Assembly: GCA_028283145.1 (NCBI GenBank) | Contig: JAPYNY010000027.1 | Coordinates: forward strand, 1-58,879 | Origin: Candidatus Hopanoidivorans cymbastelae | Lineage (GTDB): Bacteria > Actinomycetota > Acidimicrobiia > Acidimicrobiales > Hopanoidiivorantaceae | Length of the DNA: 58,879 nt | Direction: 5' to 3' | Part shown: positions 36,590 through 45,175 of the stretch, one piece after another | Numbering within the stretch: the first letter of the stretch is position 1 | Layout of the letters: every line of letters begins with the position of its first letter | Notes under the pieces: model-generated | Told to the model about the DNA's origin: nothing | What the model saw: only the letters and a program-made list of their open reading frames with translations | The model's database searches: none | Made by a program: the position numbers and the translations under genes

Positions 36590-38068
36590 ATGGCTGATTT
36601 GCTACTCAAGAATTCGCTTCTAGTAGCCACGATGGACGCAACTCGTTCCGAAATAGCCAGTGGGTGGGTGGCCATCACAGATGGCTTTATCTCGGGTGTT
36701 GGCAAGCCCGGTTCGGAGCCACAAGCCCAAGCTGTCTTGGACGCTACGGATTGTCTCATCACCCCTGGTCTGATCAACACCCATCACCACCTTTATCAAA
36801 ATCTAACCCGTGCCTATAGGCCAGCCTTGGAAGGCGGGCTATTTTCCTGGCTGACAACGCTTTATCCACTGTGGCGCAATCTGAACGAGGAAAGTTCTTA
36901 TCTGTCGGCTTGGATAGGGCTGCTGGAGTTGGCGCAAAGTGGCTGCACCACCTCTAGCGATCATCTCTATATCCATCCACAAGGTGGAGGAGATGTTTTG
37001 GCAGCCGAAATCGCCGCCGCCAAAGACCTGGGTTTTCGCTTCCATCCAACTCGGGGGTCAATGTCGCTTTCCGAAAAAGACGGGGGTTTGCCGCCCGACT
37101 CCGTGGTGGAAAATCCAGACAGAATACTGGAGGAATCTGAGCGGGCAGTGTTGCGCTATCATGACCCCACGCCCGGTTCGATGCTTCAAATTGCTCTGGC
37201 GCCTTGCTCTCCGTTTTCGGTTACCAGCCAGGTGATGGAAGACACAGCCCACTTGGCGGAGCGATTGGATGTGCGTCTGCATACTCACTTGGCCGAAACT
37301 CTGGACGAAGCCGACTACTGCCGCCAAACCCATAATATGACTCCAGTGGAGTTATTCCAATCGGTCGGGTGGGGTGGCAACCGAACTTGGATTGCCCATT
37401 GCGTGCACCCTTCAGCCAAAGAGATCCAACAGCTTGGAAGCTGGGGGACTGGCGTGGCCCACTGCCCTAGTTCCAACATGATCCTAGCTTCAGGCTTGGC
37501 ACCGGTGCGCGAACTGAGGCAAGCTGGAGTGCCTGTGGGACTGGGTTGCGATGGCTCCGCTTCAGCAGACTCCGGATCACTTTGGACTGAGGCTCGGATG
37601 GCTTATTTGCAGGGGCGCCTGCGAGACGGAATGGCAGCGGGCCACGCCAACACAGCTAGCCACGCCAACACAATGGGTGGGGACGATATTGCAGGTCAAG
37701 CTGCGCCCAAACTCACGAGTGCCCAACCCAAACTCACAAGCACCCAACCTACACTCACAAGTGCTCGGGATGTCTTGGAGATGGCCACTTTAGGCGGGGC
37801 GAGTTGTCTGGGCAGGTTGGGCGAACTAGGGGAAATTTCTGTTGGCGCGGTGGGAGATGTAGTGGCCTGGAAGCTAGATGGTGCAGCTTTTGCCGGTGCG
37901 CTGTCTGACCCAGTGGAGGCGTGGCTGCGCTGCGGCCCGCTTCAGGCACATCACACTGTGATAGCCGGACGCCCCCTTGTGAGAGCCAAAGAGCCGCAGG
38001 TGAATGGTCTAGAAGAGAAATTAAGACAGCACCGGGCAGCCGCTCTTCGGATGCAAGCAGAGAGTTAG
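36590..38068 (+). CDS. Amidohydrolase, probably 8-oxoguanine deaminase family
   Basis: Protein of 492 aa. Metal ligands are NTHHHLYQNL near the N-terminus, RLHTHLAE, AHCVHP and GLGCDGSASADS (terminal Asp). The LTRAYRPALEGGLFSWLTTL line is typical of 8-oxoguanine deaminases and related N-deaminases of the amidohydrolase family. The reaction is inferred from this likeness; atrazine-type chlorohydrolases are close relatives. Near residues 350-390 lies an unusual insertion with two in-frame tandem repeats (GHANTASHANT, and three copies of a 21-bp unit encoding K/T-LTS-A/T-x-x). A role in purine salvage or repair-product clearance would follow if confirmed. Confidence 0.8.
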   Translation: MADLLLKNSLLVATMDATRSEIASGWVAITDGFISGVGKPGSEPQAQAVLDATDCLITPGLINTHHHLYQNLTRAYRPALEGGLFSWLTTLYPLWRNLNEESSYLSAWIGLLELAQSGCTTSSDHLYIHPQGGGDVLAAEIAAAKDLGFRFHPTRGSMSLSEKDGGLPPDSVVENPDRILEESERAVLRYHDPTPGSMLQIALAPCSPFSVTSQVMEDTAHLAERLDVRLHTHLAETLDEADYCRQTHNMTPVELFQSVGWGGNRTWIAHCVHPSAKEIQQLGSWGTGVAHCPSSNMILASGLAPVRELRQAGVPVGLGCDGSASADSGSLWTEARMAYLQGRLRDGMAAGHANTASHANTMGGDDIAGQAAPKLTSAQPKLTSTQPTLTSARDVLEMATLGGASCLGRLGELGEISVGAVGDVVAWKLDGAAFAGALSDPVEAWLRCGPLQAHHTVIAGRPLVRAKEPQVNGLEEKLRQHRAAALRMQAES

Positions 38069-38144
38069 TCTGAGACTGCAACCCATAAAAACATTTACAA
38101 AAATATTTAACCAAATCAAAATCCCGACCGGAGGAGATGAAAAC

Positions 38145-39368
38145 ATGCGAACCATTGACTACATCGGTGCCTACTACGACGAAAAGGAAAAGGCAGCAGT
38201 CAACAAAGTGCTTGACAACTCCATAAGAGTGGGGGAACACGTCTTTGAGATGGAGCGTCTCACGGCTCAGGCTTGGGGAAAGGCTCATGGGATAATGGTC
38301 AACTCAGGCTCTTCGGCACTGCAGGTCGCATACGACTTGATCAGCGGTGAGGACGAGGCGGAATTGCAGCCTGGCGATGAGTTCATCACATCGGCTGTTA
38401 CTTTCTCCACCACGGTGGCGCCGGGCATCAGAGGAGGCCTTGTCCCAGTCGTGATTGACGTTGAGCCTGATACCTACCAAATTGACGTTTCTCAAATTGA
38501 GGAAAACCTGAGCCCACGTACCAAAGCTGTGGTGGTGCCCAACTTGGCTGGTAACTGCCCCGACTGGGACGCCATCCGTGCCATAGCTGACAGACACAAC
38601 TTGATTGTGGTGGAGGATTCCTGCGACACTTTTGGCGCCAAGCTTAGGGGCACTCCCACGGGTGAGCGGTCGGATATTTCGGTTACCAGCTTTGCCATGA
38701 GTCACATAATCACAGCTATGGGAACTGGCGGGATGGTGATGGTGGACAATGACAGCTGGTGGGACAAAGCCTTGCTGCTGCGACGTTGGGGGCGCAGTTC
38801 TGAGACCCGCTTTTACGGCACGCAGCGTGAAGAGCGCGGTCGTTTTGTAAGAGACTTGGACGGCATAGCCTACGACCAACTGTTTGTCTTTGAGTTGCTA
38901 GGACACAACTTTGAGCCCTCGGAGGTGTGTGCTGCCTTTGGACTGGTTCAACTGGAGCGGGTGGCAGACTTTGCCCTAAAACGCCGGCACAATGCTCAAG
39001 CTCATATAGAGTTTCTGCGCAGCCACGAAGATATTTTTGTGCCTACCAGGGAAACAGATGGATTGGAAACTTGCTGGCTGCAGTTTCCCATTCAGTTGCG
39101 CCCCGAGGCTGCCTTCACCCGTCCTCAATTTCAGATGCACATGAAACGCCGGGGCATTGCTACTCGGATGGTCTGGACTGGCAATCTATTGCGCCAACCC
39201 ATGATGTCTGAAATCCCATTTCGGCAGGGCCGGGCTGGCTTGGCGAATGCTGATGCCATCATGGAATACGGCGTGCTCATTCCCTGCCATCAAATGCTGA
39301 CCGAGGATGACCTTGACTATATCCACCAGTCAATTGAGGACTTGATCAAGCACGGTCCAGATACCTAG
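38145..39368 (+). CDS. DegT/DnrJ/EryC1-fold enzyme with His in place of the PLP lysine
   Basis: Protein of 407 aa. The fold is clear: NSGSSALQVAYDLI (phosphate loop), VVEDSCDTFGAKLRG (D158, cofactor ring) and a conserved C-terminus. Where aminotransferases have the Schiff-base lysine, this protein reads TSFAMSHIITAMGTGGM with H187. That swap is the mark of PMP-dependent dehydratases such as ColD and RfbH (E1), which remove the 3-OH of 4-keto-6-deoxy sugars. A role in making a deoxy sugar for surface glycans is therefore likely, though no other sugar genes are nearby. A strong GGAGG site precedes the ATG. Confidence 0.8.
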   Translation: MRTIDYIGAYYDEKEKAAVNKVLDNSIRVGEHVFEMERLTAQAWGKAHGIMVNSGSSALQVAYDLISGEDEAELQPGDEFITSAVTFSTTVAPGIRGGLVPVVIDVEPDTYQIDVSQIEENLSPRTKAVVVPNLAGNCPDWDAIRAIADRHNLIVVEDSCDTFGAKLRGTPTGERSDISVTSFAMSHIITAMGTGGMVMVDNDSWWDKALLLRRWGRSSETRFYGTQREERGRFVRDLDGIAYDQLFVFELLGHNFEPSEVCAAFGLVQLERVADFALKRRHNAQAHIEFLRSHEDIFVPTRETDGLETCWLQFPIQLRPEAAFTRPQFQMHMKRRGIATRMVWTGNLLRQPMMSEIPFRQGRAGLANADAIMEYGVLIPCHQMLTEDDLDYIHQSIEDLIKHGPDT

Positions 39369-39418
39369 TGCGCGCTGGACAACTGCGCTGGGGGCGGCGC
39401 GCGGCAACCCAGAGCCAG

Positions 39419-40342
39419 CTACAAAGCCGCTACCACTTCTTGTTGAAATCGTGTCAGAAGTTCGGCGGTTTCTTGCACCACGAAGTTGAAATCGGGGATT
39501 ATCAGCTCGTCTATCCCAATGTCTCTGAAGGCTGCCACTTGCGACTGTATCGCCGAAGCGGTGCCTAGCAAAGCCGGGCGACCCGGCGGTATGCGATCCC
39601 TTTGGCGCTGGAGTTCCGGTTCGGTGTCGGCCCAATACAGCAGTGCCACAGCGGTGCGCTTCAGTGACTTCGGGTCGCGCCCCAAGCTTTCGCAAAGTTC
39701 ATCCAGTCGCTTCATTTTCGGTGCCACCGCTTCAGGCAACCCCCACATATTCCATTCATCCGCATATTTCGCCACAATCGGCAGCATGTAACGTTCGCCC
39801 TCAGCTCCAATCATGACTGACGGCAGCGGAGTGGGTTTCGGCATCAGAGGAGCGCCGTCCAAAGCATAGAACTGACCCGCAAAAGTCGCCCTCTCCTGGG
39901 TGAAAAGCAGGTGAATCACCTCACAGGCCTCTTCGAATCTTTTGATTCGCTCCTTGGTGGTGCCGTAGTGAATGCCGTAGCGACGATGCTCGTTCTCCTG
40001 CCAGGCAGCCCCTATGCCCAGCACAAATCTCCCTCCGCTGATCTCCTGCAACCCAGCCGCCATGTTGGCCACCACCGCTGGGTGGCGATAGGTATTGCCC
40101 AAGACCAAATGACCCACTCGCACGCGGGGCACCAGCGTCGCCAAAGCTGCTGCCAGAGTCCACGACTCGCGCACCTCTCCCAACTCTGGAACTTCACCCT
40201 CTTGCTCGGGATAACCTTCGGGGGGCGGCATGAAATGGTCTGGCAGCCAGATGCCTTCCCAGCCGACCTGCTCAGCCAGCCTGGACATCTCCAGCATGTG
40301 CTGCCAAGGGTTTGAAGTGTCAAGCCAGTAGCTGAATCTCAT
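39419..40342 (-). CDS. LLM-class F420-dependent oxidoreductase
   Basis: Protein of 307 aa. A luciferase-like TIM barrel with GWEGIWLPDHFMPPP, HLVLGNTYRHPAVVANMAAG and LQEISGGRFVLGIGAAWQEN is typical of actinobacterial F420-linked monooxygenase-like enzymes. The substrate is unknown. No F420 biosynthesis gene is in the window. The gene converges on the 38145 gene and lies 50 bases downstream of an SMP-30-like gene on the same strand, so the two may be cotranscribed. Confidence 0.88.
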   Translation of the reverse strand: MRFSYWLDTSNPWQHMLEMSRLAEQVGWEGIWLPDHFMPPPEGYPEQEGEVPELGEVRESWTLAAALATLVPRVRVGHLVLGNTYRHPAVVANMAAGLQEISGGRFVLGIGAAWQENEHRRYGIHYGTTKERIKRFEEACEVIHLLFTQERATFAGQFYALDGAPLMPKPTPLPSVMIGAEGERYMLPIVAKYADEWNMWGLPEAVAPKMKRLDELCESLGRDPKSLKRTAVALLYWADTEPELQRQRDRIPPGRPALLGTASAIQSQVAAFRDIGIDELIIPDFNFVVQETAELLTRFQQEVVAAL

Positions 40343-40392
40343 ATTGTGGCGCCTTTCTTTTGGTTGTGCGGCTTTTGAAATGTGTCTGACTG

Positions 40393-41304
40393 CTAAGGGC
40401 GGCCGGCACCGGCAACATCCACCCGAACCGCGTCAATGCGCCCAGTAGCCGCCTGCATCACAATTTCTCGGCGCCAGTCAGCGGCCACACAAATGCACAA
40501 GGTGCGCCGGTCGACTCCAGCTAGCACGCAGGCCACTGGCATGACGTCTTCGTAAATAAAGAAGTCGGTTATCTCCCCGCCCTCCAGCACTCTGAACACC
40601 CGCTTCCCCCTTGGGTCGGCCACCCAGACAGCGCCTTGTTCATCTAGACAAATCCCGTCAGGTGTGGCTATGCGCAATTCCTCAGAGGCGGGCGGCAATT
40701 GGGCAAAAACCCGGCGGTTTGACAGGTCGCCGTGGCTGTCAATGTCAAAAGCCGTCAGGCACGAAGCTGCGCTTTCAGCCACAATCAGGGTTTGGCCGTC
40801 GGGAGTGAGAATATGACCGTTGGGAGCTTCCAGTTGGTCAGCACCAATGCTGGCTTGCCCATCGGGAGTTACCTTGACGGTTTCGGCGGGCTGGCGCTCG
40901 GCAATGCCACCATGGATGCGGTAACCCATGTGCCCCACGTAAGCTGTGCCGTCAGCAGCCACTATCATGTCGTTGATGTCGCCATGCACCAGTGCTGAGA
41001 GGTCGGCATGCTGAGCCAGGGAGCCGTCTGCGGCTTGGCGATAAAGTTTTTGGGTTTCCATGGCCACCACCAGCAACCGTCCGTCGGGCAGCCATCCCAA
41101 ACCAGACGGGTTGTCAAAGTCCATTTCCAAAACTGTCTGGGCACTGGCGCTCATCTCCGCAACAGCCGCGCCGTCCAGCGACTCCCCAACCGACATGCAC
41201 ACCACCCGATGTGCGTGCATATCGCTGAACCACAGGGAGCCGTCATGCCAACGCGGGCCTTCCCCGAAACGTAAACCTTCCAAAATCGGTACTGGCGCTT
41301 GCAT
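40393..41304 (-). CDS. SMP-30/gluconolactonase family protein
   Basis: Protein of 303 aa. A six-bladed propeller is suggested by repeated lines. EGLRFGEGPRWHDGSLWFSD contains the metal-binding Glu. NPSGLGWLPDGRLLVVAMET, GDINDMIVAADGTAYVG, EAPNGHILTPDGQTLIVAES and ATPDGICLDEQGAVWVADP follow in order and supply the Asn/Asp ligands. Members hydrolyse lactones such as gluconolactone, with Ca or Zn. The actual substrate is not known. Confidence 0.88.
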   Translation of the reverse strand: MQAPVPILEGLRFGEGPRWHDGSLWFSDMHAHRVVCMSVGESLDGAAVAEMSASAQTVLEMDFDNPSGLGWLPDGRLLVVAMETQKLYRQAADGSLAQHADLSALVHGDINDMIVAADGTAYVGHMGYRIHGGIAERQPAETVKVTPDGQASIGADQLEAPNGHILTPDGQTLIVAESAASCLTAFDIDSHGDLSNRRVFAQLPPASEELRIATPDGICLDEQGAVWVADPRGKRVFRVLEGGEITDFFIYEDVMPVACVLAGVDRRTLCICVAADWRREIVMQAATGRIDAVRVDVAGAGRP

Positions 41305-41440
41305 GAGATTCTCCTTTGGCTCTTTGTGTGGTTCGGGTTGCTTGACTTTGAGGCTGCTAGTTCCCTGACTACATCATAGATTTAGCCGCATGATACTTGC
41401 CCGACACATGTCCGCTCTCAAACAACTCCTGCTGAGAAAC

Positions 41441-41454
41441 TACAATATAACCAT
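41441..41454 (+). promoter_or_regulatory. Candidate leaderless -10 box of the SRPBCC gene
   Basis: TACAAT, 8 bases, then ATG at 41455, without a ribosome site. Same spacing as clpS and gpmA. Confidence 0.5.
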
Positions 41455-41910
41455 ATGGCAAGCCCCATGACGTTTGAATTCTCGGTGGAAGTGGATGCGC
41501 CTCAAAAGACAATGTGGAGAGTCATGACCGACCATGTGCGCTGGTGTGATTGGATGCCAGCCAGCAAGGTGGTGTTGGAGAAGCAAGGGGCGCCTGAGCG
41601 AAACGGGCTGGGGGCTGTGCGGGTCTTCAAAGTAGCCGGGGGTGTTTCCGCTAGCCGAGAGGAAGTTGTGGGCTGGGAGTCGCCGCATTCAATGTCATAC
41701 ATCTTGCATTCGTCCTTCCCGATGAAGAACTATCGCAGCACCATGAAGCTGATAGCTGATGGGCCCGACCGGTGTCGTCTGTTCTGGAAGTCAAACTGGC
41801 AATCTGCGATTCCGACCTGGCTTGGAGCCAAACTGGTTCGCAATAGAGTGCAAAAGATGTTGAAGTCAGCAGCGGTGAAGATGGCCACAGCCGCAAGTCA
41901 GGAAACTTGA
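41455..41910 (+). CDS. SRPBCC (START-like) family protein
   Basis: Protein of 151 aa. The opening FEFSVEVDAPQKTMWRVMTD followed by VRWCDWMPASKVV is the usual beginning of polyketide-cyclase/START-like ligand-binding proteins, with a long C-terminal helix (KLVRNRVQKMLKSAAVKM). It probably binds a hydrophobic ligand; nothing more can be said. The dienelactone hydrolase gene follows 60 bases later. Confidence 0.8.
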   Translation: MASPMTFEFSVEVDAPQKTMWRVMTDHVRWCDWMPASKVVLEKQGAPERNGLGAVRVFKVAGGVSASREEVVGWESPHSMSYILHSSFPMKNYRSTMKLIADGPDRCRLFWKSNWQSAIPTWLGAKLVRNRVQKMLKSAAVKMATAASQET

Positions 41911-41969
41911 GCCGTAGCAAACATTCTCCATCCCCCACATCCCACAACAACCAAAACAAAGGAGCACAA

Positions 41970-42677
41970 ATGTCAGAGTCAGACAACTTCATTGAAATTA
42001 CCAACCCCCAAGGAGAAATTTTCAAAGGCTATCTTGGCGTGCCTGAATCGGGTTCGGGGCCAGGGGTGGTCGTCATCCAGGAAATTTTCGGTATCAATGA
42101 CTTCATCAGAACCACGGTGGATGTGTTGGCTAATCACGGCTACGTGGCGTTGGCCCCTGATTTGTTTTGGCGCTTGGAGGATGATGTATCGCTTTCCTAC
42201 AGCGATGAGGACATGTCCAAGGCATTTGAGCTTTTCGGACGCTTTGAACCAGAAGGGGCTATTGGCGACATTCAAGGGGCCATTGACACCCTGCGTGCTC
42301 TCCCGCAGCAGGAGGGCAAAGTGGGCTGCGTAGGATTTTGCCTAGGCGGACTGCTGGCTTGGCTGACGGCGGCACGAACCGACGTGGATTGTTCCATCAG
42401 TTACTACGGGGTTTCCATTGACAACTATCTGGATGACGCCGCCAATGTAACTACACCCACCATTTTGCATATCGCCCAGCAAGATGCCTTTGTTCCACCT
42501 GAAGCACAGGAAAAGCTTATGCAAATGGCAGCTTCTCATGGCCAGGTAGAGGCTTATCTCTATCCCGGCTGCGACCATGCCTTCGCTACCCCCGGCCGAG
42601 ACAGTTTCAACCAAGACGCCACCCACCTGTCGGTGGAGCGCTCTCTGGGTATGTTTGAGCGGGTGCTCAAGGGCTGA
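41970..42677 (+). CDS. Dienelactone hydrolase family protein
   Basis: Protein of 235 aa from the ATG at 41970, chosen because AAAGGAG precedes it; a longer frame from 41907 reads through non-conserved sequence. It has an alpha/beta hydrolase fold with nucleophile Cys in GFCLGGLLAWL, Asp in IAQQDAFVPPE and His in YPGCDHAFATPGRDSF, the normal triad of carboxymethylenebutenolidases. It hydrolyses cyclic esters; the natural substrate here is unknown. Confidence 0.9.
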   Translation: MSESDNFIEITNPQGEIFKGYLGVPESGSGPGVVVIQEIFGINDFIRTTVDVLANHGYVALAPDLFWRLEDDVSLSYSDEDMSKAFELFGRFEPEGAIGDIQGAIDTLRALPQQEGKVGCVGFCLGGLLAWLTAARTDVDCSISYYGVSIDNYLDDAANVTTPTILHIAQQDAFVPPEAQEKLMQMAASHGQVEAYLYPGCDHAFATPGRDSFNQDATHLSVERSLGMFERVLKG

Positions 42678-42729
42678 TAAGGGCTGATGCAGGCTAGCCA
42701 CCCAGTGTGGCAATGTAGTTAGCTAGCTA

Positions 42730-43338
42730 ATGGAATTCACTGGCAGTGACTATCTGGTACCAATTCTGGTAATTGCCATTACTGGCTTGTTCATCGCCTT
42801 TGAGGTCTGGCGACGGGTAAACAGAGGCAAAAAAAGCCATCCGCTGGGTGCTTCCGAGCTTGTAAGCCAGCCCACAACTGAAGAAATAGTTGCTTGGCAC
42901 CGACAATATGAGCAGATCGTTTATCGGTGGTTTGAAGTCACGGAAGCAGCTTTGGCCGAAACTGATTCAGCCAGGGGAGTTACGGAGGCATTGGGAGATG
43001 CTACTGCTGACGCTTTTGATGCTGAGACTGCCAACCAGGAATTTTTGGAGGCTGCCGAAAGCCATCCTTCCCAAACCAAGCGCAGTGAATTGTTGCACAT
43101 GTGCAACACCGCTCAGTCAGCCATCCAAAACTTGACCAGCAGCCAACCCGAACAAGCTAAAGGGACGCCGGCCAACCCCGAAAATCTGGCCGATGAAATA
43201 CTCGCCCACAACGCATCGCTAGCCCGCTACGAATCACTGCGCAATATCTGGGTGGAACGTTTGCGCCAGCTTTGTGTGGATGACAGATTTGCGTTGAAAC
43301 TGCTGGACATGCAGCGCAAGCCAATCAAAATTGCCTGA
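42730..43338 (+). CDS. Single-pass membrane protein, unknown
   Basis: Protein of 202 aa. One N-terminal helix (YLVPILVIAITGLFIAFEVW) is followed by a basic stop-transfer segment and a mostly helical, acidic cytoplasmic part (EEIVAWHRQYEQIVYRWFEV, and a C-terminal SLARYESLRNIWVERLRQLC). No family is recognised. It sits between the hydrolase and a peroxiredoxin with its own spacing on both sides. Confidence 0.7.
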   Translation: MEFTGSDYLVPILVIAITGLFIAFEVWRRVNRGKKSHPLGASELVSQPTTEEIVAWHRQYEQIVYRWFEVTEAALAETDSARGVTEALGDATADAFDAETANQEFLEAAESHPSQTKRSELLHMCNTAQSAIQNLTSSQPEQAKGTPANPENLADEILAHNASLARYESLRNIWVERLRQLCVDDRFALKLLDMQRKPIKIA

Positions 43339-43346
43339 GTTGCGAT

Positions 43347-43372
43347 TGACAAATTCTTGAGTAAAATTGTCA
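43347..43372. promoter_or_regulatory. Inverted repeat upstream of the peroxiredoxin gene
   Basis: TGACAAATT, 8 bases, AAATTGTCA: 9-base arms with one mismatch, 45 bases before the peroxiredoxin ATG. A TTGACA hexamer overlaps the left arm. It is a candidate operator for a redox regulator. Confidence 0.4.
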
Positions 43373-43416
43373 GCAATAAGCAAATACCAAAACAATCCAA
43401 GCCATAGGAGCAAAAT

Positions 43417-44052
43417 ATGAGCATCCAACTAGGCGACATCGCCCCTGATTTCACCGCTGACACCACCGAAGGCACGGTTCACTTCCATGACTGGAAGACA
43501 GACAGTTGGGCCGTGCTGTTCTCCCATCCCAAGGATTACACACCGGTCTGCACCACCGAGTTGGGCTACACAGCCAAGATGAAGGAGGAATTCCAGAAGC
43601 GCAATGTGAAAGTCATCGGGCTTTCTTGTGATTCCGTGGAAGATCATCGTGGCTGGTCGCAAGACATCGCCGATACGCAGGGGATCGCCCCAAACTTTCC
43701 GATGATTGCAGACGCCGACCGCAAAGTGGCCGACCTCTATGACATGATCCACCCCAACGCCAGCGACACGATGACCGTGCGTTCGGTGTTTGTGATTGAC
43801 CCCAATAACAAGGTGCGCCTGACCATCACCTATCCAGCTAGCACTGGGCGTAATTTTGATGAGGTGCTGCGGGTTATTGATTCGCTTCAACTCACCGATT
43901 CCCATAAAGTGGCAACACCGGTGAACTGGAAGCACGGCGATGATGTGATTATCGTGCCGGCCGTCAGCAATGAAGACGCAGCAGGCATGTTTCCCGATGG
44001 GTGGGATGAGCAAAAACCCTACCTACGGGTAGTCCCCCAGCCGGGCAACTAA
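43417..44052 (+). CDS. Peroxiredoxin, 1-Cys (Prx6-like)
   Basis: Protein of 211 aa. It reduces hydroperoxides through C45 in DYTPVCTTELG. The extended C-terminal domain (VATPVNWKHGDDVIIVPAVS, then PYLRVVPQP) places it with the Prx6/1-Cys group, not with AhpC. FSHPKDYTPVCTTE and SVFVIDPNNKVRLTITYPAS are complete. A good ribosome site (TAGGAG) precedes the ATG, and a hairpin terminator follows at 44087. Confidence 0.93.
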   Translation: MSIQLGDIAPDFTADTTEGTVHFHDWKTDSWAVLFSHPKDYTPVCTTELGYTAKMKEEFQKRNVKVIGLSCDSVEDHRGWSQDIADTQGIAPNFPMIADADRKVADLYDMIHPNASDTMTVRSVFVIDPNNKVRLTITYPASTGRNFDEVLRVIDSLQLTDSHKVATPVNWKHGDDVIIVPAVSNEDAAGMFPDGWDEQKPYLRVVPQPGN

Positions 44053-44086
44053 CACACAACTGAACTTCACAGCATAAAAGTTGAAC

Positions 44087-44116
44087 GCAGTCGCTGCTAG
44101 CGGTAGCGGCGACTGC
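44087..44116 (+). terminator. Hairpin after the peroxiredoxin gene
   Basis: GCAGTCGC-T-GCTA, loop GCGG, TAGC-G-GCGACTGC: 12 pairs with one internal mismatch, followed by an A/T-rich tail. It lies 34 bases after the stop codon. The tail lacks a clean T run. Confidence 0.6.
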
Positions 44117-44250
44117 AAATAAATAAATTTCGTGGGCCTGCATGTCATGCCCTTTGGCGTTTGACGCGAGCCCTGCCCGCCCCCCATCTTGTGGCGAGCT
44201 CCAGCCACCACTAATCCTTCACCCCCAACAATACGGTGTCTTTTCCCTGC

Positions 44251-44281
44251 TTGACCGCCCTATAGAATGATATATATTCTA
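44251..44281 (+). promoter_or_regulatory. Promoter of the ABC transporter operon
   Basis: TTGACC (44251-44256), 16 bases, TATATT (44273-44278). An inverted repeat TAGAAT-N7-ATTCTA (44263-44281) overlaps the -10 box and could be an operator. The ATG of the ATPase gene is at 44317. Confidence 0.55.
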
Positions 44282-44316
44282 TTCTTTTCCAAACCCACCC
44301 TTAGCGAGGCTGAATT

Positions 44317-45102
44317 ATGACTGCAGATGTAGCTCTAGATGAGACAACTCCGCCGGTGACAGCGTCAAACAGTTCTGAAGACATAGCTGCCCGGGCAGAG
44401 AATGCTGTGAAAATTTTTGGCAGCGGGGAAACCGAAGTCAGAGCTCTTGACGGCATCAACGTGGCATTTGAGAACGGTAGCTTCACCGCTGTGATGGGCC
44501 CTTCAGGCTCGGGCAAATCCACCCTTATGTATTGCCTAGCCGGGTTGGAATCGTTGACTTCAGGTAATACCTACATTGGCGATATCAACCTTCAAAGGCT
44601 TTCAGAAAAGCAGTTGACCCTGATACGCCGAGACAAAATCGGATACATTTTTCAGGCTTTCAACCTTGTGCCCACCCTCAATGCCAAGGAGAATATGACA
44701 CTTCCTATGAATTTGGCCGGCAATTCACCCGACCCGGCCTGGTTTGACGAAGTTGTGGCAGCGGTTGGGTTGGCTGATCGTCTCAGACATCGCCCGACGG
44801 AGCTTTCAGGCGGGCAGCAGCAGAGAGTGGCTGTGGCACGTGCGCTCAGCAGCCGGCCAGAGATCATTTTTGCCGACGAGCCGACTGGCAACTTGGATTC
44901 GCACTCCAGCGGTGAAATCCTTGAATTCCTGAGGCGTGCAGTAGATACATTCGGTCAGACAATAGTCATGGTTACCCACGATGCGCATGCTGCCAGCTTC
45001 AGCGACCGGGTGGTGTTTTTGAGCGACGGTCGTATTGTGCATGAAAACCTCAACCCCACTTATGACAGCATTATTGACAACATAAGGAGCTTGGGGGAAT
45101 AA
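44317..45102 (+). CDS. ABC transporter ATP-binding protein (MacB/LolD class)
   Basis: Protein of 261 aa. Walker A is GPSGSGKST, the signature LSGGQQQRVAVARAL, Walker B IIFADEPTGNLDS, and the switch His is in VMVTHD. The Q-loop context IGYIFQAFNLVPTLNAKENM is typical of the MacB/LolD/FtsE group, which drives mechanotransmission rather than classical import. A hydrophilic N-terminal extension of about 28 residues is present. The large FtsX-type permease follows 73 bases later. The pair may release lipoproteins, export peptides or act in envelope stress; the substrate is unknown. Confidence 0.92.
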   Translation: MTADVALDETTPPVTASNSSEDIAARAENAVKIFGSGETEVRALDGINVAFENGSFTAVMGPSGSGKSTLMYCLAGLESLTSGNTYIGDINLQRLSEKQLTLIRRDKIGYIFQAFNLVPTLNAKENMTLPMNLAGNSPDPAWFDEVVAAVGLADRLRHRPTELSGGQQQRVAVARALSSRPEIIFADEPTGNLDSHSSGEILEFLRRAVDTFGQTIVMVTHDAHAASFSDRVVFLSDGRIVHENLNPTYDSIIDNIRSLGE

Positions 45103-45161
45103 TTCCCAAGACGCCCGCACCCCCCCCTACCAAGCCGCAAAAACTGCCCGTCCCAGACCCC

Positions 45162-45175
45162 TAAGTTTTGGCACT
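45162..45175 (+). promoter_or_regulatory. Candidate leaderless -10 box of the ABC permease gene
   Basis: TAAGTT, 8 bases, ATG at 45176, with no Shine-Dalgarno sequence. A run of eight C (45120-45127) lies just upstream. This box is the weakest match of the five with this spacing. Confidence 0.35.
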
